From Bryobacteraceae bacterium (GTDB lineage: Bacteria; Acidobacteriota; Terriglobia; Bryobacterales; Bryobacteraceae): a DNA stretch of 64,000 nucleotides. Below are positions 33,623 to 42,660 of the stretch, piece by piece (the stretch's first letter is position 1; each line of letters opens with the position of its first letter). Location of the stretch: positions 1-64,000 of the forward strand of contig JAHCHE010000024.1 of the NCBI GenBank assembly GCA_026129905.1. Reading direction: 5' to 3'. The notes beneath the pieces were generated by a model. It saw only the letters and a list, made by a program, of their open reading frames with translations, did no database searches and was not told the origin of the DNA. The translations under genes were made by a program, and so were the position numbers.

Positions 33623-36010
33623 GTGTTGAATATCGTCCGTGACCTGCAATACGCGGCGCGCACGCTCGCCCGCAATCCTGCCTTCGCCATCGCGCCGGTT
33701 CTGGCGCTGGCTCTCGGCATCGGGGCCAACACGGCCGTATTCAGCATACTGAACGCTTACATGCTGCGCCCGTTGCCCTACCCCGGCTCGGGGCAGTTGG
33801 CCATGGCGCTCGATGTTCGCGACCCCGCAAGGAACTCCAATCGGTCGCCGAATATCGAGGAATTCCTGGAGTGGCGCGATCGGGCGCAATCGGTGGAGGA
33901 GGCCTTCGGAGCCCGCTCCTTTGCTTTCAACCTCAGCGGCAAGGACACGCCCGAGTTGGTCCGCGCCGGCCAGGTCTCGGACGCCTTTTTTCGGACCCTC
34001 AACGTCAGGCCGGCGCTCGGCCGCGAGTTCCTCCCCGAGGAGTACCAGGCCGGGCGAGACCGCGTCGTGGTCTTGAGTCACGCGCTGTGGCGCGGCCGCT
34101 TCAACGAGCGCCCCGACATCCTCGGCCAGTCGATCGGCCTCGGCGGAAACCCCTATACCGTGGTCGGCGTCATGCCGCCGGACTTCCGTTTCCCCGACAC
34201 CGTCACCCGCCTTTGGTTTCCCATGGTCACCGGCAAGGACCGCACCGATCAGGGCATCTACGTCGTCCTACGCCTCAAATCCGGCATCGGTCTCCCGGCC
34301 GCGAGCGCCGAACTCGGCGCCATCTCCTGCCGCCTGGAAAACCCCGATGCCGCCAATGCCGCGGGCTGGTCCGTCAAAATGCGCACCCTTCACGACGTGC
34401 TCAACCACGTCCAGGAGTCCGGACCCTCGCTGACCATCGTCCTCCTTGCCGTAACCTTCGTCCTGTTGATCGCCTGCGCCAACGTGGCGAACTTGCTGCT
34501 CGCCCGCGGCGCCGCCCGCGCCAAGGAAATGGCCGTCCGGTTGGCCCTCGGCGCGGGCCGCTTCCGCCTCATCCGGCAGATGCTCGCCGAAAGCGTCATC
34601 CTGGCCGCGGGGGGCGGCGCTCTCGGACTCGCGTTCGGCTACGTGGCGCTGCGCGCGTTGCTGGCGGCCGCGCCCGATTGGACCCTGCCCGTGGCCGACA
34701 TCCGGATCGACCGCGCCGTCCTCGCGTATACCGCGGTTATCGCCGTCCTCTCCGGCCTCATCTTCGGCTTCGTGCCGGCATGGCAATACTCCCGCGGACG
34801 CGTCAACGACGCGCTGAAGGAAGGCGGCCGCGCCGCGACAACCGCCGTTCGGGGCCGCATCCGCCGCGCCCTCGTCGTGTTGGAGGTCGCGCCCGCGGTG
34901 ATTCTGCTCATCAGCGCCGGCCTGTTGATCAAGAGCGTCAACCGCATCGGCCAGGTGGACCTGGGCTACCGCTCCGAGAACCTGCTCACCATGGACGTCG
35001 TCCTTTCCCCCGCCAACTACGGCGAACTGCGGAAGCGTACGGAATTCCTGTCCTGGCTGGAGGAGCGCCTCGCCAGAATCCCCGGCGTTCAGGCCGCCGG
35101 CGGCGCCGCGTTTCTCGCCCGCACGCCGCTTCTGGTGGAAGGGCGCCCCGAACCGCTTCCCGGCCAGGAACTCTACGTCATCCAGCGCGCCGCCACCACC
35201 CGCTACTTTACCTCGCTCGGCGTCCCCCTCCAGGCGGGCCGCCAGTTCAGCGAGAGCGACGGCCCCGCCGCCCCGCGGGTAGCGATCGTGAACGCGACTA
35301 TGGCCAAACGTCTCTGGCCGGATCGCGATCCCCTCGGCGCCCGGGTCCGCATCGGCGGCGTCGCCGATATCCCCTGGATGACCGTCGTCGGCGTCGTCGG
35401 CGACGAGCGCCGGAACGCGCTGGGAACCACCTGGCCCGAGGTGTTCGTCCCCCACGCGCAGGATACCCAGTTTGCCATGGGATTTGTCGTGCGCACCGCG
35501 GGAAAAACCGGCGCCATCGCCGCAGCCATCCAGCAGGCGGTCCGCGAGCGCAACCCCGATCAGTCGGTCTCCAACATCCGCACCATGGAGCAGGCGCTTG
35601 CCGACATGGTAGCCCCCCAGCGCATGACCACCTACATGCTGGGCGTGTTCGCCTCCGTCGCCATCGCCCTGGCGATCATCGGCCTCTACGGCGTCATCTC
35701 CTACGGAGTGGCCCAGCGGACCCGGGAACTCGGCCTCCGCACCGCGCTCGGCGCCTCGCCGCGAGACCTGGTCCGCGACGTCGTCGCCCAGGGATTAAAG
35801 CTGACCTTCGTGGGAACCGCCATCGGCCTGGCGGGCGCCTTTGGCGTCACCCGCGTTCTGTCGGCCCTGCTGTTCGGCGTGAGCGCCACCGATCCGTTCA
35901 TCTTCCTCGCGGCCCCGGCCTTGATGGTTGTGGTGGCCGCCTCGGCCAGCTACATCCCCGCCCGCCGCGCCGCCCGCATCGACCCGATCGTCGCCCTGCG
36001 ATGCGACTAA
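33623..36010 (+). CDS. ADOP-type MacB/FtsX orphan ABC permease
   Basis: 795 aa from the GTG at 33623 (SD-like AAAGGAAT upstream; the open frame begins at 33527). The N-terminus 'RDLQYAARTLARNPAFAIAPVLALALGIGANTAVFSILNAYMLRPL' is the signature of acidobacterial duplicated orphan permeases. Two MacB-like periplasmic domains alternate with two FtsX helix bundles (about 280-410 and 675-790). No ATPase is adjacent. The role is presumed to be export or mechanotransmission; the substrate is unknown. Confidence 0.93.
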   Translation: MLNIVRDLQYAARTLARNPAFAIAPVLALALGIGANTAVFSILNAYMLRPLPYPGSGQLAMALDVRDPARNSNRSPNIEEFLEWRDRAQSVEEAFGARSFAFNLSGKDTPELVRAGQVSDAFFRTLNVRPALGREFLPEEYQAGRDRVVVLSHALWRGRFNERPDILGQSIGLGGNPYTVVGVMPPDFRFPDTVTRLWFPMVTGKDRTDQGIYVVLRLKSGIGLPAASAELGAISCRLENPDAANAAGWSVKMRTLHDVLNHVQESGPSLTIVLLAVTFVLLIACANVANLLLARGAARAKEMAVRLALGAGRFRLIRQMLAESVILAAGGGALGLAFGYVALRALLAAAPDWTLPVADIRIDRAVLAYTAVIAVLSGLIFGFVPAWQYSRGRVNDALKEGGRAATTAVRGRIRRALVVLEVAPAVILLISAGLLIKSVNRIGQVDLGYRSENLLTMDVVLSPANYGELRKRTEFLSWLEERLARIPGVQAAGGAAFLARTPLLVEGRPEPLPGQELYVIQRAATTRYFTSLGVPLQAGRQFSESDGPAAPRVAIVNATMAKRLWPDRDPLGARVRIGGVADIPWMTVVGVVGDERRNALGTTWPEVFVPHAQDTQFAMGFVVRTAGKTGAIAAAIQQAVRERNPDQSVSNIRTMEQALADMVAPQRMTTYMLGVFASVAIALAIIGLYGVISYGVAQRTRELGLRTALGASPRDLVRDVVAQGLKLTFVGTAIGLAGAFGVTRVLSALLFGVSATDPFIFLAAPALMVVVAASASYIPARRAARIDPIVALRCD

Positions 36011-36268
36011 GTGCCGGTTAGCCCATTCAGCCGTCACTGGGGCGGGGCAGGATCTCATCCTGCGCGGCGGTTCCCAACCGCCGCCCAGCCGATAGCAATC
36101 GGCCCGCGGGTAGCCCCGGTCCACCGCATCGTACTTGGTCCGCGTCCACCCCGCCGTCGCCGCCCCCGGCGCTCCCGCGTAATACGGATTCGTCGCCGCC
36201 TCCATCCGCCCCGCCGCCAGGTTGTTCTTGAAGACGCTGTACCCCTTGTAAGGCGCCGGTCGCATCAC
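36011..36268. other. Gap between permease and VapC remnant
   Basis: This stretch holds no recognised gene. On the minus strand it is an in-frame continuation of the VapC reading frame (see the VapC entry) with protein-like sequence such as 'NPYYAGAPGAATAGW' and 'DRGYPRADCYRLGGGWEPPR'. I cannot assign these to a family. It may be the end of a different gene brought in by a deletion. Confidence 0.4.
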
Positions 36269-36670
36269 AGACTTGAACACTTTCAGACCCGGGATCTGCT
36301 CGAAGTGGCGGATGTTGGCCGTCCCCACTTCATACCCGAGTTCCAAGGCGCTCACCTCTATCAGCAGATCCGATAGCGGGATGTGTATGCCACGCGCCCG
36401 GCTCTGGCCGTCGATCTGGCCGGCGCGCAGGGCAATTGGAACCGTCACCGGCTGGATAGGAACGCCGGTCAGCAGATCGTCCAGGAATCCTTGCCGCCGC
36501 TCGCGGCGTTCGGCTGGATCCGCGCGGGTGATCCCGTGGGCGAGTTCGAGCACCGTCACCACGGAGATGGCGATGCCTTCGTCGCCGGTTTCCAGCGCCA
36601 CGGCCTCCAGTAGTTGGCGCGCATTCTTGCCCTGGCGTTCGGCGGCGACCGCGGCCGTCGAGGCGAGCAT
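36269..36670 (-). pseudogene. vapC: Degenerate VapC (PIN domain) toxin
   Basis: Homology runs from the ATG at 36670 to about 36269. The PIN fold is clear ('ISVVTVLELAHGITRADPAERRERR', 'IPLSDLLIEVSALELGYEVGTANIRHFEQIPGL'). The first motif should read L-D-S/T, but is 'MLASTAAVAAERQGK': the first catalytic Asp is Ala (codon GCC). The normal stop is also lost; the frame runs on antisense to the permease as far as 35795. It starts by sharing one base with the antitoxin stop (TGATG). Both changes suggest inactivity. Confidence 0.7.
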
Positions 36671-36955
36671 CAGTCCCAAGCGGGAGGCTCCAACGGCTCA
36701 CGGTGGGCGGCGATCGCCGCCTCGACATCTGTCGCGAAGTCGGGATCGATGGTCGCCGTGGAGCCGGCACGCATCAGCGCGATGCACTCGGAGATCTTAC
36801 GGCGTACCGGCTCCGCGGGGACGGATGACGGCTACCGGTTGCGCGTCGCGCTCGATGATAACCTCGCTTCCGGTCTCAACCCGTTTGAGGATCGAGCGCA
36901 GATCCCTGGCCAGATCGCTTTCGCTGATGTGGACGGGCTCCATATTTTGGATCAT
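36670..36955 (-). pseudogene. vapB: Frameshifted VapB-type antitoxin
   Basis: From the ATG at 36955 (or 36943) the N-terminus 'VHISESDLARDLRSILKRVETGSEVIIERDAQPVAVIRP' is a Phd/VapB antitoxin. It then meets a stop at 36797-36799. Dropping one base in the run of four G (36817-36820 on the plus strand) restores '...EPVRRKISECIAL' and the tail 'IDPDFATDVEAAIAAHREPLEPPAWD', ending at 36670. So one homopolymer base breaks it. It may be an assembly error, but the toxin beside it is also damaged. Confidence 0.7.
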
Positions 36956-37190
36956 AGCGTTTCCCGCAAGCGTCCGCGTCCCAGGCAACGAAGCATCCGA
37001 TCGCCCATCATCGGGATATCGGAATCCCCGCTGAAAAAGAATCTCACCCACGCCCCCAACACTTTTACCGGTTTACGGTCACCACCAAACAAAATCTTCC
37101 CAAACCACTCCATCCACACAACTTACCTTCCCTCCGCCCCGCCCACCGCATCCGTTTTTCGCCCCCTCCATGCTATGTTGTTACCGAAAG

Positions 37191-37216
37191 AGCCGGGCCC
37201 CACCGCCCGGCTTTTT
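37191..37216 (+). terminator. Terminator-like hairpin in the 5' leader of the next gene
   Basis: An 8-bp GC-rich stem (37191-37198 AGCCGGGC with 37205-37212 GCCCGGCT) and a 6-base loop are followed by T5. It has all the features of a rho-independent terminator, yet it lies 25 bases before the ATG of the downstream gene, between a possible promoter and the ribosome site. It may be an attenuator or may end a small leader transcript. Confidence 0.6.
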
Positions 37217-37240
37217 CCATTTCTCCCCAAGGAGTCTCCT

Positions 37241-38053
37241 ATGCACCCCGTCTCCACCGGCGCCGTCAGCCCCCGCAAGCTCGAAGCCAACCGCGCCAAC
37301 GCCCTCAAATCCACTGGCCCCAAAACCGACGCCGGCCGCGCCCGTTCCTCCCTTAACGCGCGCCGTCACAACGCCCTCGCCTCCGCCGCCACCCTGCTCG
37401 CCGAGCCCGACCAGGAACGCGACGCCCTGCTCGCCCGCTACACGGCCGACCTCCGTCCCTCCTCCGTCGTCGAGGAATCCCTGGTCCGCGAAATCGCCGT
37501 AGCCGACTGGCGCATCCAGCACCTGGACCGCGTCGAACTCGGCGTCACCGCCTACCAGATGCAAGCCAGCTACAACGTCGCCAACGAACTCGACGCCCTC
37601 CGCCGCTTCGGCGCCCAACCCTGGGCCTGCAACCGCTGCGGCGCCGAGCCGCCCCCGGAAGCCTACCCGGAACCCGAACCCGACCCGCCCGAACTGTCCG
37701 AGACCGGCCCCGCCGGCCGCACGGCCCTTCTGGGCGCCGCCTGGTTCGCCAACGCGTACCTGTTCTCGCTGCTGCACCGTTACCAGGCCCAGGCCCGCCG
37801 CGACTACTACCGCGCGCTGAAGCAACTGTCGCTGGTGCGTACCGGCGAAGCGGGCGTCCTGCCCCAGGCGCCGCCCCGGACCCAGCCCGTCGAACCCGGT
37901 TCCGCGCCCCAAAAAGGCGAAACGAAGCCAGCCATCTCCGACTTTCGCCTCAAGTGGGACGTTCATGACTACAAATACATCTTTACTCCCGAGGAATGGC
38001 GTCGGATTATCGCCGGCCATGACAACGAATCGGTCGTTTTGAAGAAAAAATAG
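37241..38053 (+). CDS. Conserved protein with 'NALKSTGPKTDAGRARSS' motif
   Basis: 270 aa, ATG at 37241 with a strong AAGGAG seven bases upstream. The opening 'SPRKLEANRANALKSTGPKTDAGRARSSLNARRH' recurs in a family I associate with Acidobacteria and related phyla, often many copies per genome. The middle is helical ('ESLVREIAVADWRIQHLDRVELG') and a proline-rich segment with CNRC follows. I do not know the function. The repeat-like nature plus the leader hairpin suggest a dispersed gene family; codon use strongly favours C in third positions. Confidence 0.75.
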   Translation: MHPVSTGAVSPRKLEANRANALKSTGPKTDAGRARSSLNARRHNALASAATLLAEPDQERDALLARYTADLRPSSVVEESLVREIAVADWRIQHLDRVELGVTAYQMQASYNVANELDALRRFGAQPWACNRCGAEPPPEAYPEPEPDPPELSETGPAGRTALLGAAWFANAYLFSLLHRYQAQARRDYYRALKQLSLVRTGEAGVLPQAPPRTQPVEPGSAPQKGETKPAISDFRLKWDVHDYKYIFTPEEWRRIIAGHDNESVVLKKK

Positions 38054-38074
38054 CCTCGCCGGAGGCCGTTAACG

Positions 38075-39013
38075 TTAAATCAGCGTCTCCTCCACCACCA
38101 CGAAGGGGACGGTTGCGTCGATGTCGATCGTGACGAAACGCAGCTCGTTTTCTTGCTGTTGCGGTCCAACGCTCGTCTCGAGATACGCGTACACGAAGAT
38201 GGCGTATTTCCGTTGCGCGACCGCGAGAATTTCCGTCGTCAGCCCATCCATGCCGGCGGCGGCGCCTCCCGCCGACACGTTCGTCATGTAGCTTTGCGTG
38301 TTCTGCGACCACACGGTGATCCAGTGGTCGCGGTCGACATAGTGCCCCCCGCCGCTGGCTGCCCAACTCTCGACGTAGATGCCAAGGGATGCCGCGGCGG
38401 AAGCCGGCGCGCTGTCGTTGCCGGTGAAACTGGCGCTCGTGAGCCACTGCGCGTAAGGCCGGATGCTGACGATCGCATCGCCGTATTCCGGACGGAAGAA
38501 CATGCCGGCGCCTACGATCGCGTAGGAACTCTGGCCGGAATAAGAATACGAGTTACATGCGAGTTTCGCTTGCCGGATGATCTGCTCGTCGCTTGAATAA
38601 ATAATCGCGTGCGGACCGGGCTGCTTCCACGCGTACCGATAATACCGCCTCCAGTCCTTGATGTTGTCGCGGTCGGGGCCGTAGACGTGGAGTAAGTCCC
38701 GAGGCGTCGGAACATAGGGTTCAAGCAGCTTACGGTATTGCGCGACCGTCAGCCACACGGCTGCGTCGAACCTTTGGAACACGCCGCCGTGGAAATCGTG
38801 GAGTCGAACGGCCTCCACATCTTTCTTGAACGCGTCCATCCGACTCCGGACATGGTCCGCAATCGGTTGCCCCCCGGGCGTGTTCCACTCCGGATCGGCG
38901 GCGTTGCGGTCGGTCCGGATAAAACGCGCTTTGAATGAGGCGGAATCCAAGGATTCGACGGCGGTCGTCACGTCGCGTTCGGCGATATCCCCGGTAACAA
39001 TCGGTTCTCTCAT
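38075..39013 (-). CDS. Hypothetical protein with no recognised family
   Basis: 312 aa from the ATG at 39013, preceded by GGAGGA at seven bases. No signal peptide and no membrane helix. The first third is helical and charged ('VRSRMDAFKKDVEAVRLHDFHGG'). The rest looks beta-rich with many Tyr, Ser and Gly ('ACNSYSYSGQSSYAIVGAG', 'HYVDRDHWITVWSQN'), somewhat like secreted or tail-like proteins. It is divergent from the CREST-type gene across 164 bp. I cannot assign a role. Confidence 0.6.
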   Translation of the reverse strand: MREPIVTGDIAERDVTTAVESLDSASFKARFIRTDRNAADPEWNTPGGQPIADHVRSRMDAFKKDVEAVRLHDFHGGVFQRFDAAVWLTVAQYRKLLEPYVPTPRDLLHVYGPDRDNIKDWRRYYRYAWKQPGPHAIIYSSDEQIIRQAKLACNSYSYSGQSSYAIVGAGMFFRPEYGDAIVSIRPYAQWLTSASFTGNDSAPASAAASLGIYVESWAASGGGHYVDRDHWITVWSQNTQSYMTNVSAGGAAAGMDGLTTEILAVAQRKYAIFVYAYLETSVGPQQQENELRFVTIDIDATVPFVVVEETLI

Positions 39014-39177
39014 CCCAACTTCCTCCTGAGCGGTCGCTAACGCCATTCATGTCGGCAGACCTCCATAGACCCGCCGGTGGCCATCTGATGTTACTTTGAT
39101 CCCCAAGTCCGCGCAAGCCATTTCCGCGCGCCTGAAACGCCACGCCCTTTTCGCGACACTCTCATGGCGGGCTGACT

Positions 39178-40821
39178 ATGGCTGGGACGCTGAGCAATTA
39201 CCGTGAGTTCACGGCCGGCCTCGCCGGAACGCTGGCCATCCTCGGCGCGTTTCTGACGATCGGCGCCATGGGCTGGGAGGGCAATCCCGACCCCTGCTTC
39301 CGCCAGGCCAACGGCTGCTATTGCGAGAGCATCAACCAGACGAATCCCGTCCGAAGCGCCGTGCGCCTGCGGCCCGGCCTGTTCGCGCAGCCGGTCAACA
39401 CGTGGTCGAACGTCGGGTTCATCCTGGTGGGTCTGTCGATGCTCTGGTGGACCGGATGGGAGCGCGCCACTGGCCGGCGCGCGCCGTGGAACAACCGGTT
39501 CACCGACGGTTCCGGCTACGTGACCATGTTCGCCCTGATCGTCATCTTCATGGGACCCGGCTCGATGTTCTTCCACGCCTCCCTGCGCGAGTGGGGCGGC
39601 TGGATCGATAGCCTGTCGATGAACCTCTTCATGGGCTTCATCGCCGCCTACAACGTCGTCCGCTTCTTCCGCATGGGCATCGGCTGGTTTACTCTGTTCT
39701 TCCTGCTGCTGGTGGGAACCGCGTCGATCCTGACCGCCGCCGATTCGTCCAACGGGCAGATCTACTTCTTCGTCCTGTGCGGCCTCGCCTTCATCTCACA
39801 AGTGCTGATCTACTGGCGCCCCAGCGTCGTCAGCGCCCCCTGGGGCTGGTGGTGGTTCATCGCCGGCGCTTCGGTGTTTTTGACCGCCCTCGTGATCTGG
39901 CGTCTCTCCTGGACGAAAGCGCCGCTCTGCGACCCCGACGCCATCGCCCAGGGGCACGGCGCCTGGCACCTGCTATCGGCGGCGATGACGTTCTGTCTGT
40001 GGCAGTACTTCCGGGCCGAGGACGCCTCGGTCGTCATCGCGGGCTGGATGTGGAAGATGGCGAATGTCTTCTTCGGGATTATCATGGGCCTGGTCGTCGG
40101 CGGGGGGTTCGGGTACCTGTTCGGCGACCAGATCCTGGACGCGGACTCCACCGTCACCCTCATCCTGGCGGCGGTCTTCGGCGGATTCGGCGCGGTGTTT
40201 TCCGCCATCGCGTTTGCCCACAAGATCTACGGACACAATCCGCTCGCCATTATCGGCTACATCCTCGATCTCACCTGGTCGTCCGTCAACACGCTGGCCG
40301 GCCTGATCGTCTGGATCCCGGCGTCGCTGCTCGCCGGCGGCAAGCTCCAGAAAAGCACCCCGGATTCCCGGCGTTCCGGCTGTTTCGTCTACAACGTGAA
40401 TCCGCGCGGCGCTCACCTCGATACCACCATTGGCACGGTCGTGGCCGGCGGTTGGTCGGCCCACGAGGAGGTGCATGTCTGGCAGGCGCGTATTTTCGGT
40501 CCCGCCTACATGGTCACCTACGGCCTGTCATGGGTCTTGAACGTGATCTTCCGCCTCGTCATCGCGCGAACCAAGGATATCGCCATGACGGCGTACCGCC
40601 GCATCATCTGGGAGGACTGGGCCTATTGGGGCGGCGCCAGCAGCGGCAGCGGCATCCGTTGGGGCGCCTGGACCGGCGGCTTTTTCCTGACGCTCCTCTA
40701 TCTCTCGCTGCTCGCCCTCATCCCGATCGGCATCGCCATGGGCGAGATCGCGATCTGGGCCGGCGGCATCGCCGGAATCTGTCTGTACAGCCTGATTCGT
40801 TCCCTGGCGGGACCCAAGTGA
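39178..40821 (+). CDS. CREST-superfamily (ceramidase-like) membrane protein fused to an HExxH membrane domain
   Basis: 547 aa, many membrane helices. Residues 1-285 carry all three CREST motifs of alkaline ceramidase/PAQR/Per1-like hydrolases: S129-x3-H133 ('GSMFFHASL'), D144 in 'GGWIDSLSM', and H260-x3-H264 ('GHGAWHLLS'). They follow 'QPVNTWSNVGF' near the start. Residues 295-547 are a second membrane module with glycine-rich helices and HEEVH (429-433) in 'SAHEEVHVWQARIFGPAY', which resembles an HExxH zinc site. Hydrolysis of amide-linked lipids is plausible. I know of no such fusion. Confidence 0.75.
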   Translation: MAGTLSNYREFTAGLAGTLAILGAFLTIGAMGWEGNPDPCFRQANGCYCESINQTNPVRSAVRLRPGLFAQPVNTWSNVGFILVGLSMLWWTGWERATGRRAPWNNRFTDGSGYVTMFALIVIFMGPGSMFFHASLREWGGWIDSLSMNLFMGFIAAYNVVRFFRMGIGWFTLFFLLLVGTASILTAADSSNGQIYFFVLCGLAFISQVLIYWRPSVVSAPWGWWWFIAGASVFLTALVIWRLSWTKAPLCDPDAIAQGHGAWHLLSAAMTFCLWQYFRAEDASVVIAGWMWKMANVFFGIIMGLVVGGGFGYLFGDQILDADSTVTLILAAVFGGFGAVFSAIAFAHKIYGHNPLAIIGYILDLTWSSVNTLAGLIVWIPASLLAGGKLQKSTPDSRRSGCFVYNVNPRGAHLDTTIGTVVAGGWSAHEEVHVWQARIFGPAYMVTYGLSWVLNVIFRLVIARTKDIAMTAYRRIIWEDWAYWGGASSGSGIRWGAWTGGFFLTLLYLSLLALIPIGIAMGEIAIWAGGIAGICLYSLIRSLAGPK

Positions 40822-40848
40822 CCATTACCATCCCGCCGCCGTGAGACA

Positions 40849-40875
40849 GGGAAAGCCTGAACGGAAGGCTTTCCC
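40849..40875. terminator. 10-bp hairpin between the CREST gene and the PASTA operon
   Basis: GGGAAAGCCT (40849-40858) pairs perfectly with AGGCTTTCCC (40866-40875) across a 7-base loop. There is no T-run after it, so it may be a factor-dependent terminator or an mRNA stabiliser separating the CREST gene from the PASTA genes. Confidence 0.4.
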
Positions 40876-40925
40876 CGCTGTGGTCGTTTATGATACTCCT
40901 GAAACACGCGCATAGGCAGGGGAGG

Positions 40926-41930
40926 ATGAACGTGAGTCGAACCATTCGGGTACATTCGATTCTGCTCGCAGCGCTATTGCTGGCGCTGGCTGGCTGCAAG
41001 AAGACGCCGGACCTCATCGGCATGACCGAAAAAGAGGCCCGGGAGACTCTCGAACGGAAGAACCTTAACGCGGGGCAGGTCACCACGGCGAAACGCGGCG
41101 AGACGCCCGGGACCGTCGTGGATCAGGACCCGAAGCCCGGCGAGAAGATACCAGACGACAAAACCATCGCGCTGGTGCTCGAGGCGGGAGGCGAGGTGAC
41201 TCCGGAGCCCACCGGCGATCCCGATGAACCGCAGATCTCCACCGTCCCGGACCTGACCGGCAAGACGCAGGCCGACGCGGAAACCGCTCTGACCGAAGCC
41301 CACCTCGCGCGCGGCGCTATCGACGTCGTGGTCGAAAACCACCCGGAAGGCACGGTGTTCTTTCAGGACCCGCCCGCCGGCACGCGAGTTCCCGCCGCCA
41401 CGCTGGTCAACATCAAAGTCGCCAGCAGCGGCGCGGCGCCCGTTCCCAACGTGGTGGGAGACACCCAGGAGGCGGCGCAGCGAAAACTGGTTGAGGCGGG
41501 CCTCGCCTTGGGTGACGTGACGCCGGTCATCGGCGTCCCCGGCGGCATCGGCAGAGTTGTGGAACAGAACCCCGACGCCGGTGTTCGGGTGGCAAAAGGG
41601 CAACCCGTACGCGTCAAAGTCCGTCAGGCTTCCGCCCGCGTCCCCAATGTCGCCGGCAAACACCGGAAAGACGCCCAGATCGACCTGTTCACGCGCGAAT
41701 TGACGCCCGTGATCACGTGGCTTTACAATCCGAGGACCCTTCCGGCCCAGGAAGAGCTGGTCGTCTCGCAATCGATTGCCGCGAACACGGAGGTCGCGAA
41801 ACAGACCAGGGTAGGGATTTCCGTTCGCACGCGAATAAAGCGATCTTCTATTCCGGAGGTTGTTTCCCGGTCCGGAGCTACGCGTGCCCTAACCGGTCCT
41901 TCGGTTGCCGAGTTCCTGAAGAAGAGGTAG
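40926..41930 (+). CDS. Lipoprotein with four PASTA domains
   Basis: 334 aa from ATG 40926; GTG 40932, six bases after GGAGG, is equally likely. The signal ends in a lipobox (LLLALAGCKKTPD), so it is lipid-anchored. Four PASTA units follow, about residues 20-75, 100-165, 166-235 and 236-305: 'DLIGMTEKEARETLERKNL', 'VPDLTGKTQADAETALTEAHL', 'VPNVVGDTQEAAQRKLVEAGL', 'VPNVAGKHRKDAQIDLF'. PASTA domains bind muropeptides or beta-lactams in other proteins. There is no kinase or transpeptidase here, which is unusual. Confidence 0.85.
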   Translation: MNVSRTIRVHSILLAALLLALAGCKKTPDLIGMTEKEARETLERKNLNAGQVTTAKRGETPGTVVDQDPKPGEKIPDDKTIALVLEAGGEVTPEPTGDPDEPQISTVPDLTGKTQADAETALTEAHLARGAIDVVVENHPEGTVFFQDPPAGTRVPAATLVNIKVASSGAAPVPNVVGDTQEAAQRKLVEAGLALGDVTPVIGVPGGIGRVVEQNPDAGVRVAKGQPVRVKVRQASARVPNVAGKHRKDAQIDLFTRELTPVITWLYNPRTLPAQEELVVSQSIAANTEVAKQTRVGISVRTRIKRSSIPEVVSRSGATRALTGPSVAEFLKKR

Positions 41931-42660
41931 TCCAGGCTCGCCCCGGGCGCTGGCGAGCCCAGCGGTTCTGGTCTTGCGTGCGATGTCGAGTCGCGCCTAC
42001 GCTGGTTAGACGATGGCGAGTCCATTCTCGGTCAGCCTGCCTTCGGGCGCCCCGCCCGGCGGGGCAATGCAGATGGAGGACAATCGCGGTGAAACCACGT
42101 TCACCGTGACCAACAACACCGACGCGCCCATCGACTGCCGGATCGACCTGGACGTCGACCCGCCGGCCAAAACCGATTGGTTGACGGTGAAAAACACGCG
42201 CTTCACCCTCGCCAAAGCGGGTGGGTTCGACCAGGTTTCAGTTAAGCTTCACGCGCCGGTGGATGCCGAAGGCCAGTATTCCTTCCGGATTATCGCCGTT
42301 TCCACGAAGCTCCCCGATGAGGATTTCACGCGAGGTCCGACGATTTCCTTCACCCTCGCAAGAAAGCCCGCTCCTCCGCCCCCGCCTCCGATCAAGTGGT
42401 GGATGATCCTCATCGCGGCGGTGATCCTGCTCGGCATTGTCGGCGGAATCCTCGCCCTCGTCTTGCGGGATAAGGGCATGCCGGACTTCAACGGCAAGCC
42501 CATCGACGAAGTCGAAGCCATTCTCAAGAAAAGAGAGCTCTCCATCCGCACGCGGACGTTCCGGCGTTCCGGCGAACCCGTCGGAATGGTGATCGCCCAG
42601 GAGCCCCGCAAAGGCGAGCCGGTTCCAGCGGACAAGCAGGTAGACCTTGTGATCTCCGGG
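41892..42660 (+). repeat. Tandem duplication, copy 1 (PASTA gene unit)
   Basis: This block matches 43117-43877 almost throughout. It starts in the last codons of the lipoprotein gene (around 'CGGTCC'), covers the intergenic part including 'CGCGCCTACGCTGGTTAGACG', and ends inside the PASTA-membrane gene at 'GATCTCCGGG'. The encoded proteins share 203 of 216 residues by my count. Confidence 0.9.

Noticed and set aside
33871-36021. 716-codon frame overlapping the ADOP permease
   Set aside because: Arg/Pro-rich shadow of the permease in another frame with no domain features.
35795-36268. A real extended VapC protein of 290 residues
   Set aside because: PIN homology ends near 36269 and the remaining frame runs antisense into the permease gene.
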